Source: Sphingomonas rosea (GTDB lineage: Bacteria; Pseudomonadota; Alphaproteobacteria; Sphingomonadales; Sphingomonadaceae). From it: a DNA stretch of 64,000 bases. The notes beneath the pieces were generated by a model, which was given only the letters and a program-made list of their open reading frames with translations, ran no database searches and had not been told where the DNA came from. A program made the position numbers and the translations under genes. The stretch's first letter is position 1. Each line of letters opens with the position of its first letter. Location: the NCBI RefSeq assembly GCF_039538065.1, contig NZ_BAABBR010000001.1, positions 2,332,501 through 2,396,500 on the forward strand, written 5' to 3'. Positions 50,422 through 60,664 of the stretch are shown in pieces.

Positions 50422-50862
50422 CTAGTCGGCGGTCGTGCCGGCCTTCTCCCACCGCGCCTGCAGCGCGGCGTGCTCCTCACTGCGGATTTCGGGCAGCCCT
50501 TCGGTGTTGATCCACGCGCGCCACATGCTCTCGGCGCCGAAATGCGTATGCGGCGTGAAGCGCGAGGGATCGTCGAAGCTCGCGACGGTCAGGTCCATCT
50601 TCTCGGGCGTGTCGAGATAGCGGAAGCCGAGGCTCGTCCCGCACCGGGCGCAGAACGGCCGCTCGGCGATCGCGCTACTCCGGTACCAGTCGGGCTCACC
50701 GTCCCAGCGGATGGTCTTGGTGGGAAGCACGACCATGGCAAGGCTGACGTTGCCGCTCGCCCGCTGGCACATCCGGCAATGGCAGAGATAGGCCTGCTCG
50801 TCCCCCACCTCGGCGGTGAACCGCTTCGCCCCGCACGCGCAGCCGCCGGTCATCTGGGTCAT
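50422..50862 (-). CDS. GFA family (glutathione-dependent formaldehyde-activating) protein
   Basis: A 146-residue zinc protein with the GFA cysteine pattern 'GGCACG', 'CHCRMCQRASG' and 'CARCG'. Relatives bind zinc and may activate glutathione adducts; many have no known role. It lies between the dimethylargininase gene (convergent) and the dispersed repeat. Confidence 0.88.
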   Translation of the reverse strand: MTQMTGGCACGAKRFTAEVGDEQAYLCHCRMCQRASGNVSLAMVVLPTKTIRWDGEPDWYRSSAIAERPFCARCGTSLGFRYLDTPEKMDLTVASFDDPSRFTPHTHFGAESMWRAWINTEGLPEIRSEEHAALQARWEKAGTTAD

Positions 50863-50881
50863 CGTGGACCTTCCCTTTCTT

Positions 50882-50969
50882 CGTCACCCCGGACTTGGAT
50901 CCGGGGTCTGCCTGCCTTGCCGCACCAGAACGAAGAAAGGCGGATCCCGGGTCAAGCCCGGGATGACGA
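50882..50969. repeat. Double-hairpin dispersed repeat
   Basis: Two hairpins: CCCCGGA-loop-TCCGGGG at 50887-50906 and ATCCCGGG-loop-CCCGGGAT at 50944-50964. The two halves are also inverted relative to each other (CGTCACCCCGG / CCCGGGATGACG). The element ends at the asd stop codon and resembles REP-like elements common in sphingomonads. Confidence 0.75.
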
Positions 50970-51995
50970 TCACGCCTTCTGCAAGTGCTTACGCCCGAGC
51001 AGTTCCGCGATCTGCACCGCGTTGAGGGCCGCGCCCTTGCGGAGGTTGTCGGAAACGCACCACAGGTTGAGGCCGTTCTCGACCGTCGGATCCTCGCGGA
51101 CGCGGCTGATGAAGGTCGCATAGTCGCCGACGCATTCGACCGGGGTGACGTAGCCGCCAGGCTCGCGCTTATCGACCAGCATGACGCCCGGCGCCTCGCG
51201 CAGGATGTCCTGCGCTTCCTTGGCCGAAATCTCGCGCTCGAACTCGATGTTGATCGATTCCGAGTGGCCGACGAACACCGGGACGCGGACGCAGGTCGAG
51301 GTCACCTTGATCTTGGGATCGAGGATCTTCTTGGTCTCGACCACCATCTTCCACTCTTCCTTGGTCGAGCCGTCGTCGAGGAAGTCGTCTATGTGCGGAA
51401 TGACGTTGAAGGCGATCTGCTTGGGATAGAACGCCGGCTCGACCGAATCGCCGACGAAGATGTTGCGCGACTGGTTGAACAGCTCGTCCATGCCCTGCTT
51501 GCCCGAGCCCGAAACCGACTGGTAGGTCGAGACCACCACCCGCTTGATCCCCGCCGCATCGTGGAGCGGCTTCAAGGCGACGACCATCTGCGCGGTCGAG
51601 CAATTGGGATTGGCGATGATGTTGCGGGCCTTGTAGCCCGCCAGCGCCTCGGCATTCACCTCGGGCACGATCAGCGGCACGTCCGGGTCCATCCGGTAGA
51701 GCGAGCTGTTGTCGATCACCACGCAGCCCGCCGCCGCCGCGCGCGGGGCGTGGACCTTGCTCACCGCCGAGCCCGCGGCGAACAGCGCGATGTCCCAGCC
51801 GGCAAAGTCGAAATGCTCGAGGTTGGTGACCTTGAGCTCCTCGCCATTATCGCCGAAATCGATGATGTCGCCTTGGCTGCGCGCCGATGCCACCGCCGCC
51901 ACCGCGTCCAGCGGGAACTGCCGCTCGGACAGGATCTGCAGCATTTCGCGCCCGACATTGCCCGTCGCGCCGACGACGACGACCCGATAACCCAT
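50970..51995 (-). CDS. asd: Aspartate-semialdehyde dehydrogenase
   Basis: A 341-residue enzyme that reduces aspartyl-phosphate for lysine, threonine, methionine and diaminopimelate synthesis. It has NADP motif 'VVVGATGNVGREMLQIL', the active-site Cys in 'NIIANPNCSTAQMVVALKPL' and 'STYQSVSGSGKQGMDEL'. Length and motifs are standard. Confidence 0.97.
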   Translation of the reverse strand: MGYRVVVVGATGNVGREMLQILSERQFPLDAVAAVASARSQGDIIDFGDNGEELKVTNLEHFDFAGWDIALFAAGSAVSKVHAPRAAAAGCVVIDNSSLYRMDPDVPLIVPEVNAEALAGYKARNIIANPNCSTAQMVVALKPLHDAAGIKRVVVSTYQSVSGSGKQGMDELFNQSRNIFVGDSVEPAFYPKQIAFNVIPHIDDFLDDGSTKEEWKMVVETKKILDPKIKVTSTCVRVPVFVGHSESINIEFEREISAKEAQDILREAPGVMLVDKREPGGYVTPVECVGDYATFISRVREDPTVENGLNLWCVSDNLRKGAALNAVQIAELLGRKHLQKA

Positions 51996-52066
51996 GATGT
52001 TCTCCGGAAAGCTTCGCCGGCGATATAGGGAGGCACGCGCTTAAACGAAAGCGCGCGCGTCACCGG

Positions 52067-54292
52067 TCACTTCGCCGGCGCGACCCCGTTGCGCTCGAGG
52101 AACTTAAGCATCGCGTTCCAGCGGAACACCGAGATGTTCGGTCCCGAGACCGAGTGCGTCTTGCCCGGGAAGACCATCACCTCGAACGGCGTCTTCTCTT
52201 CCTGCATCTTGGCCATGAGCTCGGTCGAGTTCTGGAACAGGACGTTGTCGTCGGCCAGCCCGTGCATCAGGAACAGCGGATCCTTGATCTTGCTGCTGTC
52301 GGGGATCGCGCTCGCCTTGTCGTAGGCGGCCTTCAATTCGCGCGGATCGCCCATGTAATGCTCGGTGTAATGGGTGTCGTAGAGGTCCCAGCGGGTGACC
52401 GGCGCGCCCGACAGGCCCGCGGCATAGGCGCCCGGCGCCGCTTCCAGGAGCTTCAGCACCATGTAGCCGCCATAGGACCAGCCGCTCACTGCGACCTTGG
52501 TCGGATCGACGCCCGGCTGCTTCTTGAGCCAGTTCAGGCCGGCGAGCTGGTCCGCCACCTCGACCCCGCCGAGTGCGCGATAGGCGGGCTTCTGGAAGGC
52601 CGTACCACGCCCCTCCTGCCCGCGGTTGCCGACCTGGAACAGGGCGTAGCCGTGCTGCACCAGATACTGGTCCATCGGCCCCATGAAGCCGTTGGTCACG
52701 TCCTGCGCCTGCGGCCCGCCGTAGACGGTGACGATCACCGGCGCCGGCTTGGCGCTCGCATTCGCCGGCATCACCAGCCGATAGTCGAGCATGGTCTTGC
52801 CGTCGGCGGCGGGCAGGCGGCCGTAGACCGGCTTGATCGAGGGATCGAAGTACGGCGCGTAGGGGTGGTTCCCCGCGATCTTGTTCTCCTCGATCCAGGC
52901 AAGGCGCTTGCCCTGCCCGTTCGCCAGCCAGACCTGCGCCGGCTGCCCCGGATAGGAGGTGGTGACGAGCGCGAGCTTGCCGCTCTCGTCCATCGTCACG
53001 CCATTCTGGGTACCATTGGGGGTGAGCTGCTGCGGCTTGGCGCCCGCCTTCTTGTAATCGAGCGCATAGAGCTGGCGCTCGATGCTCGTCTCTCGGTTGG
53101 CGGTGAAGTAGAGCCGGCCCGCGGCCTCGTCGACGCCCTCGACCCCGCTGACGACCCACTGCCCTTGCGTCAGCGGCGTGATCCGCCCCTTGTTCCAGCG
53201 GTAGAGCTGGCGATAGCCGCTCCGCTCGGACGAGAAGATCAGGCTCCCGTCCTTGAGTGGCTTCAAGTCGTCCGACAGGTTGATCCACATGTCCGACGTG
53301 TCGGAGAAGAGCAGGGTCGAGGCCCCGGTCCGCGCATCGACACGGAGATAGTCGAGGCGCTTTTGGTCACGGCTCTCGCGCTGGACGATGACGGCGCTCG
53401 AATCGGGCAGCCAGTTGACCCGCGCGAGATAGACGTCGGGGTTGGAGCCGAGGTCGGCCTTGACCATCCCCGACCCGTCCGGGTTCATGAGATAGAGGTC
53501 GACCACCGCATTGGCGGTCCCGGCGCGCGGATAGCGCTGCTGAAAGACCGTGGTCTTGTCGGCGCCGATCGACGAGCGGGTCGCGACCTCGACGCCGCTC
53601 TCGTCGACGCGTGTCACGGCGATGCGCTGGTCATTGGGCGCCCACCAATGGCCCTTGAAGCGGCCGAGTTCTTCCTGCGCGATGAATTCCGCCAGGCCCC
53701 AGCTGACGGTGTCGCCCGCCCCGCTGGTCACCTTCTTCTCGGTACCGGTGGCGAGGTCGACGACGTACAATTCGTTGCCGCGCACGAAGCTGACGTAATG
53801 CCCGCCCTTGCTGACGGTCGCGTCGAGCTCGGTGTCCTTGGTGTTGGTCAGGCGGCGGACCTGCCCGTCGAGGCTGGCGAGATAAACGTCGCCGTCCAGC
53901 GGCACGAGGATGCTCTTCCCGTCGGCCGCCCAGTCGTAGTTGATGATGCCCTTCAGATTGCCGACGCGCGCACGCTCGCGCTGCATCTTCTCGGCTTCGG
54001 AAAGCTCGGCGCCCGAGGAGAGCTTCTTGCTGTCGACCAGCATTCGCGCCTGGCCCGTCGCCGGGTCGATCGCCCACAGGTCGTAGCGCTCGGTGTCGTC
54101 GGGACGGTTGCGCAGCAACGTCGCGAGGCGGCCGTCGGGCGACAGCTTGACCGCGCGCGGCGAATTGCCGGTCAGCGCGGGCGCGGCGAAGATCCGCTCT
54201 AGCGTCAGCGGCTGTCGCGGGGTCTGGGCCGAAGCGGGGGTGGAGACGAGGGCGGCGGCCGCGGCGGCGGCGAGCAACAGGGATCGAACCAT
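52067..54292 (-). CDS. Secreted dipeptidyl peptidase IV family (S9B) peptidase
   Basis: A 741-residue protein with a signal peptide (residues ~1-21, 'LVSTPASAQ'), an eight-bladed beta-propeller (about 50-470) and an alpha/beta hydrolase domain. The catalytic Ser is in 'SGWSYGGYMVL' (near 600), Asp in 'HGLADDNVLFQ' (near 677) and His in 'PGKTHSVSG' (near 711). It probably cleaves X-Pro or X-Ala dipeptides in the periplasm. The ATG 54292 gives the signal peptide. It is divergent from an M28 peptidase with ~80 bp between starts. Confidence 0.93.
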   Translation of the reverse strand: MVRSLLLAAAAAAALVSTPASAQTPRQPLTLERIFAAPALTGNSPRAVKLSPDGRLATLLRNRPDDTERYDLWAIDPATGQARMLVDSKKLSSGAELSEAEKMQRERARVGNLKGIINYDWAADGKSILVPLDGDVYLASLDGQVRRLTNTKDTELDATVSKGGHYVSFVRGNELYVVDLATGTEKKVTSGAGDTVSWGLAEFIAQEELGRFKGHWWAPNDQRIAVTRVDESGVEVATRSSIGADKTTVFQQRYPRAGTANAVVDLYLMNPDGSGMVKADLGSNPDVYLARVNWLPDSSAVIVQRESRDQKRLDYLRVDARTGASTLLFSDTSDMWINLSDDLKPLKDGSLIFSSERSGYRQLYRWNKGRITPLTQGQWVVSGVEGVDEAAGRLYFTANRETSIERQLYALDYKKAGAKPQQLTPNGTQNGVTMDESGKLALVTTSYPGQPAQVWLANGQGKRLAWIEENKIAGNHPYAPYFDPSIKPVYGRLPAADGKTMLDYRLVMPANASAKPAPVIVTVYGGPQAQDVTNGFMGPMDQYLVQHGYALFQVGNRGQEGRGTAFQKPAYRALGGVEVADQLAGLNWLKKQPGVDPTKVAVSGWSYGGYMVLKLLEAAPGAYAAGLSGAPVTRWDLYDTHYTEHYMGDPRELKAAYDKASAIPDSSKIKDPLFLMHGLADDNVLFQNSTELMAKMQEEKTPFEVMVFPGKTHSVSGPNISVFRWNAMLKFLERNGVAPAK

Positions 54293-54371
54293 GGCGCCGT
54301 GATGGGAGCCACGCGACCGATTGGCAAGCAGCGACAGGCCGTTAAGCTCCACTCTTCGACGGGGGGATGAA

Positions 54372-56636
54372 ATGATGCGCAAGGCCGTGGCACTGGTGGC
54401 GATCTTGGTCGGGCTGCTCGCCGCCATGGCCGCGACACGCTGGCTGACCCTCCCGCCCCCGGTCCGCACCGCCAACGCCCCCGAGCAGTTCGACGCGGCC
54501 CGCGCGAAGGCGAGGCTCGCCCGCATCCTCGGGGACCAGGCCCCCCACCCCGCCGACAGCGCGGCGAGCGACGGGGTCCGCGACCGCCTCGTCGCCGAGC
54601 TTCGCGCCATGGGCTTGCGCCCCCGCATCGACGACCGCTTCGCCTGCAACAACCTCCACAAGCAGTCGGGCGTCAGCTGCGCGCGAGTCCGCAACATCGT
54701 GGTGACGCTCGGCGAGCGGCCGGGGGCGAAGCACCTCCTCGTCAACTCGCACTATGACAGCGTCCCCGTCGGTCCGGGCGCGAGCGACGCGGGGCTCGGC
54801 GTCGCCACCATGCTCGAGGTGGCCTCGTTGATGAAGGACACGCCGCCGCGCCCCGTCACCTTCCTCTTCAACGAGGGCGAGGAACTGGGTCTGGTCGGCG
54901 CCCGCGCCTTTCTCGACGGCGATCCGCTGCGCGACCGGGTCGACGCGCTGATCAACCTCGAGGCACGGGGCACCACCGGCCCCGTCAACATGTTCGAGAC
55001 CTCGGTCCCCAATGGCGCCGCGGTCCGCCTGTTCGGGAGCAGCGTGGCGCATCCCGTCGCCAACAGCCTCGCCGTCAGCGCCTACCGGCTCATCCCCAAC
55101 TACACCGACGTCAATTCGTTCGCCGAGAGCCGGAAGTGGCTGACGCTGAACTTCGCGCCGATCGGCAACGAGACCCGCTATCATTCGCCGGGCGACGACG
55201 TGGCGGCGATCGACCTTGCGACGCTCCAGCACATGGGCGACCAGGTCCAGGCGACCACGACCGCGCTTGGCGCCGGCCCGGCCCCGGCGTGGCAAACCGG
55301 CAAGAACCTTCTTTTCATGAACATCGGGACACGGTCGCTCTTCACCCTCCCCTCCTTCATCGCGCTCGGCGTCGTCGCCGGATATCTGCTCGGCCTCGGC
55401 TTCCGCGCCGTGCGCAACGGCGGGACCCACCGGCGCTGGCTCGCCACCGTTCCGCTGCTGCTTTGCGCTCCCCTGCTCGCCACCGCCATTGCGTGGCTCG
55501 GGCTCTCGGGCGTCGGCGCGCTGCGCGAAGGCCAATTCTGGCGCGCGGTCCCGCAGGTGAGCGAGCTGGCGGTTTATGCCGGCGTCATCGCCAGCGGCCT
55601 TCTCGTCCTCTCGTGGAGCCGCGCGAGCCAGTCCGCGCTGCGCCGCGGCTGGTGGACGCTCTACCTCCTGCTCGGCCTCGCGCTCACCTTCTTCGCGCCC
55701 GGTGCCCTGGTCTATTTCTTCGTGCCCCCGCTCCTGTTTCTGATCGGCGCCGAGAACCAGCATCGCTGGCGCCATGCCGAGCTTGCCGGCTCCCTCCTCG
55801 CCGCCCTGTTGACCTTCATGACGCTGGGCGCGATGCTCGGCCTCCTGCAGGACCTCGCCAACAGCGGCCCCCTGTGGATCTTCGCCCTGTTCGGCGCGCT
55901 CGTCCTGATGCCGTGGCTGATCGAGGCGCGGCCGCTCCTCGCGGGCGCAAGCTGGCGCCGCGCGGCGCCGATCGCCATCGCCTTCGCCGCGCTGGCCTGG
56001 GTCCCCGCCGCGCTCGCCCCCGCCTACAGCGCCGACCGCCAGCAGCAGTGGACGCTCCAATATGTGCTCGAGGCCGGCAAGCCACCGGTCTGGTCGATCG
56101 TCAACGATCGCAAGCCCTTGCCCGCCGATCTTCAGAAGCTCGGTGAATGGCGCCAGGGCACCTTGCCGCTCGGCAAGCGGCAGCGCTGGCTCGCCGCCGC
56201 GCCCGTGCAGCCGGGCTTCGCTGCCCCGACGCTCGAGCCCGCGGGCGACATCCCGATCCTCAGCGCGCCCGTCACTGGTGGCCCCGGCACGCCGATCGGC
56301 CGCGCCCAGCTCTTCCGCCTGCGGACCAACGGTGCCGACAGCGTCAGCCTCGGGATCGACAAGCAGGACGCGCTGATCGGGGGCGGCTTCAATGGCCGCG
56401 CGGTGATCCTCAGGCCCGGGACCAAGGCGCCCTACAGCCTGACCTGCACTGGCCGGAGCTGCGACGGCGCGGTCGTCCAGCTCGACCTTGGAACCGCGCC
56501 GGTCACCGTCCAGCTGACCGCCACCCATTGGCGCCTGCCCCCGGCCGCCGCGCCCCTGCAGGCCGCGCGGCCCCGGTTCGCCCGCCCGCAATATCTGCCG
56601 GACGCGACGATCCTCGTCAGCCGCCTGAAGCTCTGA
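54372..56636 (+). CDS. M28 family metallopeptidase with membrane domain
   Basis: A 754-residue protein. One N-terminal TM anchor (about 5-22), a zinc aminopeptidase domain with 'NSHYDSVPVGPGASDAGLG' (near 126), 'FLFNEGEELGLVGA' and 'ETRYHSPGDD', then about seven TM helices (about 310-550) and a C-terminal beta-rich domain. The layout matches Fxna/Pff1-type M28 membrane peptidases. The metal ligands H, D, E, E and H appear present. Confidence 0.88.
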   Translation: MMRKAVALVAILVGLLAAMAATRWLTLPPPVRTANAPEQFDAARAKARLARILGDQAPHPADSAASDGVRDRLVAELRAMGLRPRIDDRFACNNLHKQSGVSCARVRNIVVTLGERPGAKHLLVNSHYDSVPVGPGASDAGLGVATMLEVASLMKDTPPRPVTFLFNEGEELGLVGARAFLDGDPLRDRVDALINLEARGTTGPVNMFETSVPNGAAVRLFGSSVAHPVANSLAVSAYRLIPNYTDVNSFAESRKWLTLNFAPIGNETRYHSPGDDVAAIDLATLQHMGDQVQATTTALGAGPAPAWQTGKNLLFMNIGTRSLFTLPSFIALGVVAGYLLGLGFRAVRNGGTHRRWLATVPLLLCAPLLATAIAWLGLSGVGALREGQFWRAVPQVSELAVYAGVIASGLLVLSWSRASQSALRRGWWTLYLLLGLALTFFAPGALVYFFVPPLLFLIGAENQHRWRHAELAGSLLAALLTFMTLGAMLGLLQDLANSGPLWIFALFGALVLMPWLIEARPLLAGASWRRAAPIAIAFAALAWVPAALAPAYSADRQQQWTLQYVLEAGKPPVWSIVNDRKPLPADLQKLGEWRQGTLPLGKRQRWLAAAPVQPGFAAPTLEPAGDIPILSAPVTGGPGTPIGRAQLFRLRTNGADSVSLGIDKQDALIGGGFNGRAVILRPGTKAPYSLTCTGRSCDGAVVQLDLGTAPVTVQLTATHWRLPPAAAPLQAARPRFARPQYLPDATILVSRLKL

Positions 56637-56640
56637 CACG

Positions 56641-56669
56641 AAAAAGGGCCCGACCTTGCGGTCGAGCCC
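56641..56669 (-). terminator. Terminator of trmD-rplS
   Basis: On the minus strand, GGGCTCGACC and GGTCGGGCCC pair with one mismatch, loop GCAA, followed by TTTTT. It lies between rplS and the convergent M28 gene. Confidence 0.75.
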
Positions 56670-56697
56670 CTGTTTCCTGTCGGCAGTGCCGAACGGC

Positions 56698-57114
56698 TTA
56701 GCCCTCGGCGCTGTCCTGCGCCGGAGCGGCCGGGGCCGTGCCCTTGGCCGGACGCGGGTCGCGGCGTTCGGCGATACGCGCCGACTTACCGGTGCGGCCA
56801 CGCAGGTAATAGAGCTTGGCGCGACGCACGACACCGCGGCGGACGACGTGGATCTCTTCGATCGACGGCGAATAAAGCGGGAAGACGCGCTCCACGCCCT
56901 CGCCGAAGCTGATCTTGCGAACGGTGAAGTTCGAGCCGATGCCCTTGTTCGAGCGCGCGATGCAGACGCCCTCGTAGTTCTGGACGCGGGTGCGCTCGCC
57001 TTCGACGACGCGGACGCCGACGCGGAGCGTATCGCCCGGACGGAATTCGGGGATGGCGCGCTTGGCGGTCAGTTCGTCGATCTGCTCGCGCTCGAGGGTC
57101 TGAATCAGGTTCAC
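56698..57114 (-). CDS. rplS: 50S ribosomal protein L19
   Basis: A 138-residue L19 with '[20 protein letters not shown]' and '[20 protein letters not shown]' and '[19 protein letters not shown]'. A Pro/Ala-rich tail of ~20 residues follows. The GTG start overlaps the trmD stop (GTGA). It ends the trmD-rplS unit. Confidence 0.95.
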   Translation of the reverse strand: MNLIQTLEREQIDELTAKRAIPEFRPGDTLRVGVRVVEGERTRVQNYEGVCIARSNKGIGSNFTVRKISFGEGVERVFPLYSPSIEEIHVVRRGVVRRAKLYYLRGRTGKSARIAERRDPRPAKGTAPAAPAQDSAEG

Positions 57115-57848
57115 TTGTTCTTGCCTTCGTCTCGTTGCCGCGCACCAGAGGGCGACGCCTGCGAGACGCCCCCATGGCGCTCGTACAGGTCCGGCCGCCG
57201 TAGCCGTGTATCCTCGATCGCCTGTGACTTTCGCCAAGCGGCAATCTTCGCATGATCCCCCGATCGCAGCACTTCGGGGATCGTGCGCCCTTCCCACTCT
57301 TGAGGTCGGGTATAATGCGGATGTTCGAGCAGCCCCGTTTCGAAGCTCTCGTCCACACCGCTATCGGGGGCGCCCATTACGCCGGGAAGCAGCCGAACGC
57401 AAGCATCGAGCAGCACCATCGCCCCGAGCTCGCCGCCCGAGAGGATATAGTCGCCGATGCTGACCGGCTCGACGTCGCGCGCCTCGAAGATCCGCTCGTC
57501 GAAGCCCTCGAACCGGCCGCACAGGACGATCGCCCCCTCGCCCGCCACCAGCGCGCGGACCCTGGCCTGCGTGAGCGGGCATCCCCGCGGGCTCATGGCG
57601 AGCACCGGGCGGCCGTCGGCGACGCTGTCGATCGCCGCGGCGAGCACGTCGCAACGCAGCACCATCCCCGCGCCCCCGCCCGCCGGCGTGTCGTCGACCG
57701 TCCGGTGCTTGTCGATCGCGAAGTCGCGGATGTTGGTCGTGTCGAGGCTCCACTTCCCCGCCTCGAGCGCGCGGCCCGCCAGGCTGGTCCCGAGCGGGCC
57801 GGGGAACATGCCGGGATAGAGGGTCAGGACGGAGGCGCGGAAGGTCAT
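57111..57848 (-). CDS. trmD: tRNA (guanine-37-N1) methyltransferase TrmD
   Basis: A 245-residue knotted methyltransferase. '[20 protein letters not shown]', '[18 protein letters not shown]', '[15 protein letters not shown]' and '[20 protein letters not shown]' are diagnostic. The start at 57848 overlaps the stop of the upstream small membrane gene by 4 bp, and its stop overlaps rplS. Confidence 0.97.
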   Translation of the reverse strand: MTFRASVLTLYPGMFPGPLGTSLAGRALEAGKWSLDTTNIRDFAIDKHRTVDDTPAGGGAGMVLRCDVLAAAIDSVADGRPVLAMSPRGCPLTQARVRALVAGEGAIVLCGRFEGFDERIFEARDVEPVSIGDYILSGGELGAMVLLDACVRLLPGVMGAPDSGVDESFETGLLEHPHYTRPQEWEGRTIPEVLRSGDHAKIAAWRKSQAIEDTRLRRPDLYERHGGVSQASPSGARQRDEGKNK

Positions 57849-58162
57849 CGGCGTATCCCTGCGACGACCAGCGACGCCGCTAACGCTCCCGCGATAAGCG
57901 TGAAGGCAGTACCGAGCAGGCCCACCGTCAGTAGAACGGCCTCGATCAGCGGATCCTCCCAGGGCGAGACCAGAAACAGCGCCGCCGTCGCGATCACGCA
58001 GAGGAGCGGGAGCGGCAGGGCGGCGGCAAGAACCAAGTGCTTGCCCGACCAGCCCGCTCGCCTGCGCTCCAGGACGGCAGCGAGCAGACCCGCGAGGACG
58101 ACCGCAAGCGCGACGACGGTGAGGCCGAAGGGATGCGTCAGGAAAAGGCGGATGGGCTCCAT
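57845..58162 (-). CDS. Small membrane protein of unknown function upstream of trmD
   Basis: A 105-residue protein with three predicted TM helices (about 8-30, 43-63 and 75-100). I do not recognise a family. The ATG overlap with trmD (its stop overlaps the trmD start by 4 bp) supports that it is translated. A GTG codon directly upstream could also be the start. Confidence 0.65.
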   Translation of the reverse strand: MEPIRLFLTHPFGLTVVALAVVLAGLLAAVLERRRAGWSGKHLVLAAALPLPLLCVIATAALFLVSPWEDPLIEAVLLTVGLLGTAFTLIAGALAASLVVAGIRR

Positions 58163-58223
58163 CACGCGATGCTCCTAGACATCGGCCAAGGAACCGCCAA
58201 GCCGCGCCGCTCATTGCGGCGCC

Positions 58224-59210
58224 ATGGCTACCCAAGCACCACACGACGTCCTAATCATCGGCGGCGGCCCGGCCGGGCTCACCGCCGCCATCTATCTCGC
58301 CCGCTTCCACCTCGACATCCACGTCGTCGACGAGGGCAAGAGTCGCGCTTCGTGGATCCCGTGCAGCCACAACCACGCCGGCTATCCCGACGGGATCAAC
58401 GGCAAGGAGCTGCTCGAACTGATGCGCACGCAGGCGCAGAAATATGGCGCCAAGATCGAGACCGGGCGCGTCCACCGCCTCGACAAGGACGAGGACGGCT
58501 ATTTCACCGCCGACTGGGGCACCGGCCCGGAGCGCGCCCGCGCGGTGCTCCTCGCCACCGGCCTCACCAACCGCAAGCCGCCGATGGACCCCGAGCTCCA
58601 CGACGAGGCGATGGCCCGCGGCCTCATCCGCTACTGCCCGATCTGCGACGGCTTCGAGGTCACCGACAAGCGCGTCGGGATCATCGGCTCGGGCAAGGGC
58701 GGGGTCGGCGAGGCGATCTTCCTTCGCTCCTACACCGCCGACGTGACGCTGATCGCGCCCGACAAGAAGCTCGAGGTCAGCGAGCAGGATCGCAAGAAGC
58801 TCGAGGAGGCGGGCGTGACCCTCGTCGACGGGCCGGCCGAGGCGATCGGCTGCATCGAGCAATGCATCACCGTCGACACCGCCGAAGGCCTGCTCACCTT
58901 CGACAGCATCTATCCGGCGCTCGGGAGCGACACGCACACCCAGCTCGCCGAAATGCTCGGCGCGAGCCTCAACGCCGAGGATTGCTGCATCACCTGCGAC
59001 GACAAGATGCGGACCAGCATCGAAGGGCTCTATGCCGCTGGCGACGTGGTCCACGGCCTCGACCAGATCAGCCACGCGATGGGTGAAGGCGGCCAGGCCG
59101 CAACCACCATCCGCAACGACCTTGCCGCGAAATCGCCGCTCTTCCGCCAGCCGCCCGTCCCCGCGGACAGCGAGAACGAGCGGCAGCGGGTCGAGGCCGG
59201 CGACGATTAA
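58224..59210 (+). CDS. Thioredoxin-reductase-like flavoprotein
   Basis: A 328-residue two-domain NAD(P)/FAD oxidoreductase. The N-terminal FAD motif is '[20 protein letters not shown]', the redox CxxC is '[10 protein letters not shown]' (about 145-150) and the NADPH motif '[14 protein letters not shown]' follows. '[15 protein letters not shown]' is near the end. It differs from classical TrxB by spacing around the first FAD motif and the short extra C-terminus. Its partner is unknown. Its stop shares bases with the convergent msrA stop. Confidence 0.9.
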   Translation: MATQAPHDVLIIGGGPAGLTAAIYLARFHLDIHVVDEGKSRASWIPCSHNHAGYPDGINGKELLELMRTQAQKYGAKIETGRVHRLDKDEDGYFTADWGTGPERARAVLLATGLTNRKPPMDPELHDEAMARGLIRYCPICDGFEVTDKRVGIIGSGKGGVGEAIFLRSYTADVTLIAPDKKLEVSEQDRKKLEEAGVTLVDGPAEAIGCIEQCITVDTAEGLLTFDSIYPALGSDTHTQLAEMLGASLNAEDCCITCDDKMRTSIEGLYAAGDVVHGLDQISHAMGEGGQAATTIRNDLAAKSPLFRQPPVPADSENERQRVEAGDD

Positions 59211-59752
59211 GCGGTCGCGGTCGCCTTCAGCCGGTTCTGGAAGCTCTTGCGGAGCTTCTGGAGCTTGGGGGGGATGACCGCGAGGCAATAAGGATTGCTC
59301 TGGCCTTCGTTGGCCCAATAATCCTGGTGATAGTCCTCGGCCGGATACCAGTCGGTCGCGGGTTCGATCGTGGTGACGATCTTGCCGCCCTGCTCGGCGT
59401 TGAGCGCCACGATCTTGGCGCGGGCCTCGCGCTCCTGCCCCTCGTTCAGCGGGAAGATCGCGCTGCGATACTGGGTCCCGATGTCGTTGCCCTGGCGGTT
59501 GAGCTGCGTCGGGTCATGCGTCGCGAAGAAGATGTCGAGCAGGTCGCCGTAGCTGATCTGGTCGGGATCGTAGGTGACCCGGATCGCCTCGGCATGGCCG
59601 GTATCGCCGCCGCACACCTGCTTGTAGGTCGGATTGACCGTCTGGCCACCGATATAGCCGCTCTCGACCCCGCTCACGCCGACGAGGTCGAGGAACACGG
59701 CTTCCGTGCACCAGAAACAGCCGCCAGCCAGGATCGCTTGTTCTTGCGCCAT
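59207..59752 (-). CDS. msrA: Peptide methionine-(S)-sulfoxide reductase
   Basis: A 181-residue MsrA with the catalytic '[19 protein letters not shown]', '[19 protein letters not shown]' and '[13 protein letters not shown]'. It repairs methionine sulfoxide. The ATG at 59752 begins the family sequence. It converges on the thioredoxin-reductase-like gene. Confidence 0.96.
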   Translation of the reverse strand: MAQEQAILAGGCFWCTEAVFLDLVGVSGVESGYIGGQTVNPTYKQVCGGDTGHAEAIRVTYDPDQISYGDLLDIFFATHDPTQLNRQGNDIGTQYRSAIFPLNEGQEREARAKIVALNAEQGGKIVTTIEPATDWYPAEDYHQDYWANEGQSNPYCLAVIPPKLQKLRKSFQNRLKATATA

Positions 59753-59832
59753 CAAATGCTCCTTGTTTCGGGAGCGAATATGGTCGCTTGGCCGCGCGAG
59801 ACAAGCATCGCCGCGCGTTCGCGACCCACGCG

Positions 59833-60531
59833 TCAGTGCTTGAACGCGGCCTTGAGGCTGGCCAGCTCGACCCGCTTCCCGACCCATTCGGCCAGCTCGT
59901 CGAAGCTCAGCTCCTTGTCGAACACGATCCCCGCGCGGCGCTCCGAATACCAGCGAACCTCGCCGCGGATCGGACGGAGACTTTCGACCACCACGACGAC
60001 CTTCTCGCCGATGCAATATTCGTCGATCGGGCCGACCTTCATGCCCCCGAGCGAAATGTCGTGGACCTCGACCTTGTAATAGAGCTTCTTGAGCTTGACC
60101 GTCGCCCCGCAGCCGACCTCGAGCCGTGGCGGGCGCGGGCGGAAGCCGTGGCGCGGCTTGCGCCCGGCGAGGAGCTCGCCAAGGTCGACGCCCTGGTCGA
60201 ACTTGAGGCCGATCAGCCCGTCGCGGATCCACACCACGCTCGCCGGAATGCTTTGCCCGTTGAACTCGAGCTTCACCTCGTCGCCGACCGGCGGGCAGCG
60301 CGCGCAATCGGCCATCACGCCCCCGGCCGACATGTTGCGGATGCGGATGAGCTGCTCGCCCAGCCGTCCGGTCAGCTTGGCCACGCGAAGCGTCGGAAGG
60401 ACACGATCCTCGGTCCGCCGCTCGGGCGGACGCGGGACGGCCAGGCTCAGCGACACGTTGGTCGAATCGAATGCCGCGGCATCCACCTCGGCGGGGCGCT
60501 TGGCCCGGCGACGGATCAGGCTATCGAACAC
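59833..60531 (-). CDS. Two-PilZ-domain c-di-GMP-binding protein
   Basis: A 232-residue protein with two PilZ-like beta-barrels. The first has 'RRTEDRVLP' and 'RNMSAGGVM' (the RxxxR and N/DxSxxG c-di-GMP contacts), the second has '[11 protein letters not shown]'. It is soluble, and its output partner is not visible. It is divergent from a receiver-EAL pair. Confidence 0.85.
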   Translation of the reverse strand: MFDSLIRRRAKRPAEVDAAAFDSTNVSLSLAVPRPPERRTEDRVLPTLRVAKLTGRLGEQLIRIRNMSAGGVMADCARCPPVGDEVKLEFNGQSIPASVVWIRDGLIGLKFDQGVDLGELLAGRKPRHGFRPRPPRLEVGCGATVKLKKLYYKVEVHDISLGGMKVGPIDEYCIGEKVVVVVESLRPIRGEVRWYSERRAGIVFDKELSFDELAEWVGKRVELASLKAAFKH

Positions 60532-60664
60532 GCTATACGGTCTCCTCGCGGGGTCGCTTGGATTGGCGCGCGTCGGGGAACTGCGCAGTTATGGTTGTAC
60601 CTAGGCCAGCAAGGTTAAGAAGCGGTTGCAAGTGCGCGCCAAAGGCTTGAAGGGGCGTAACTGA

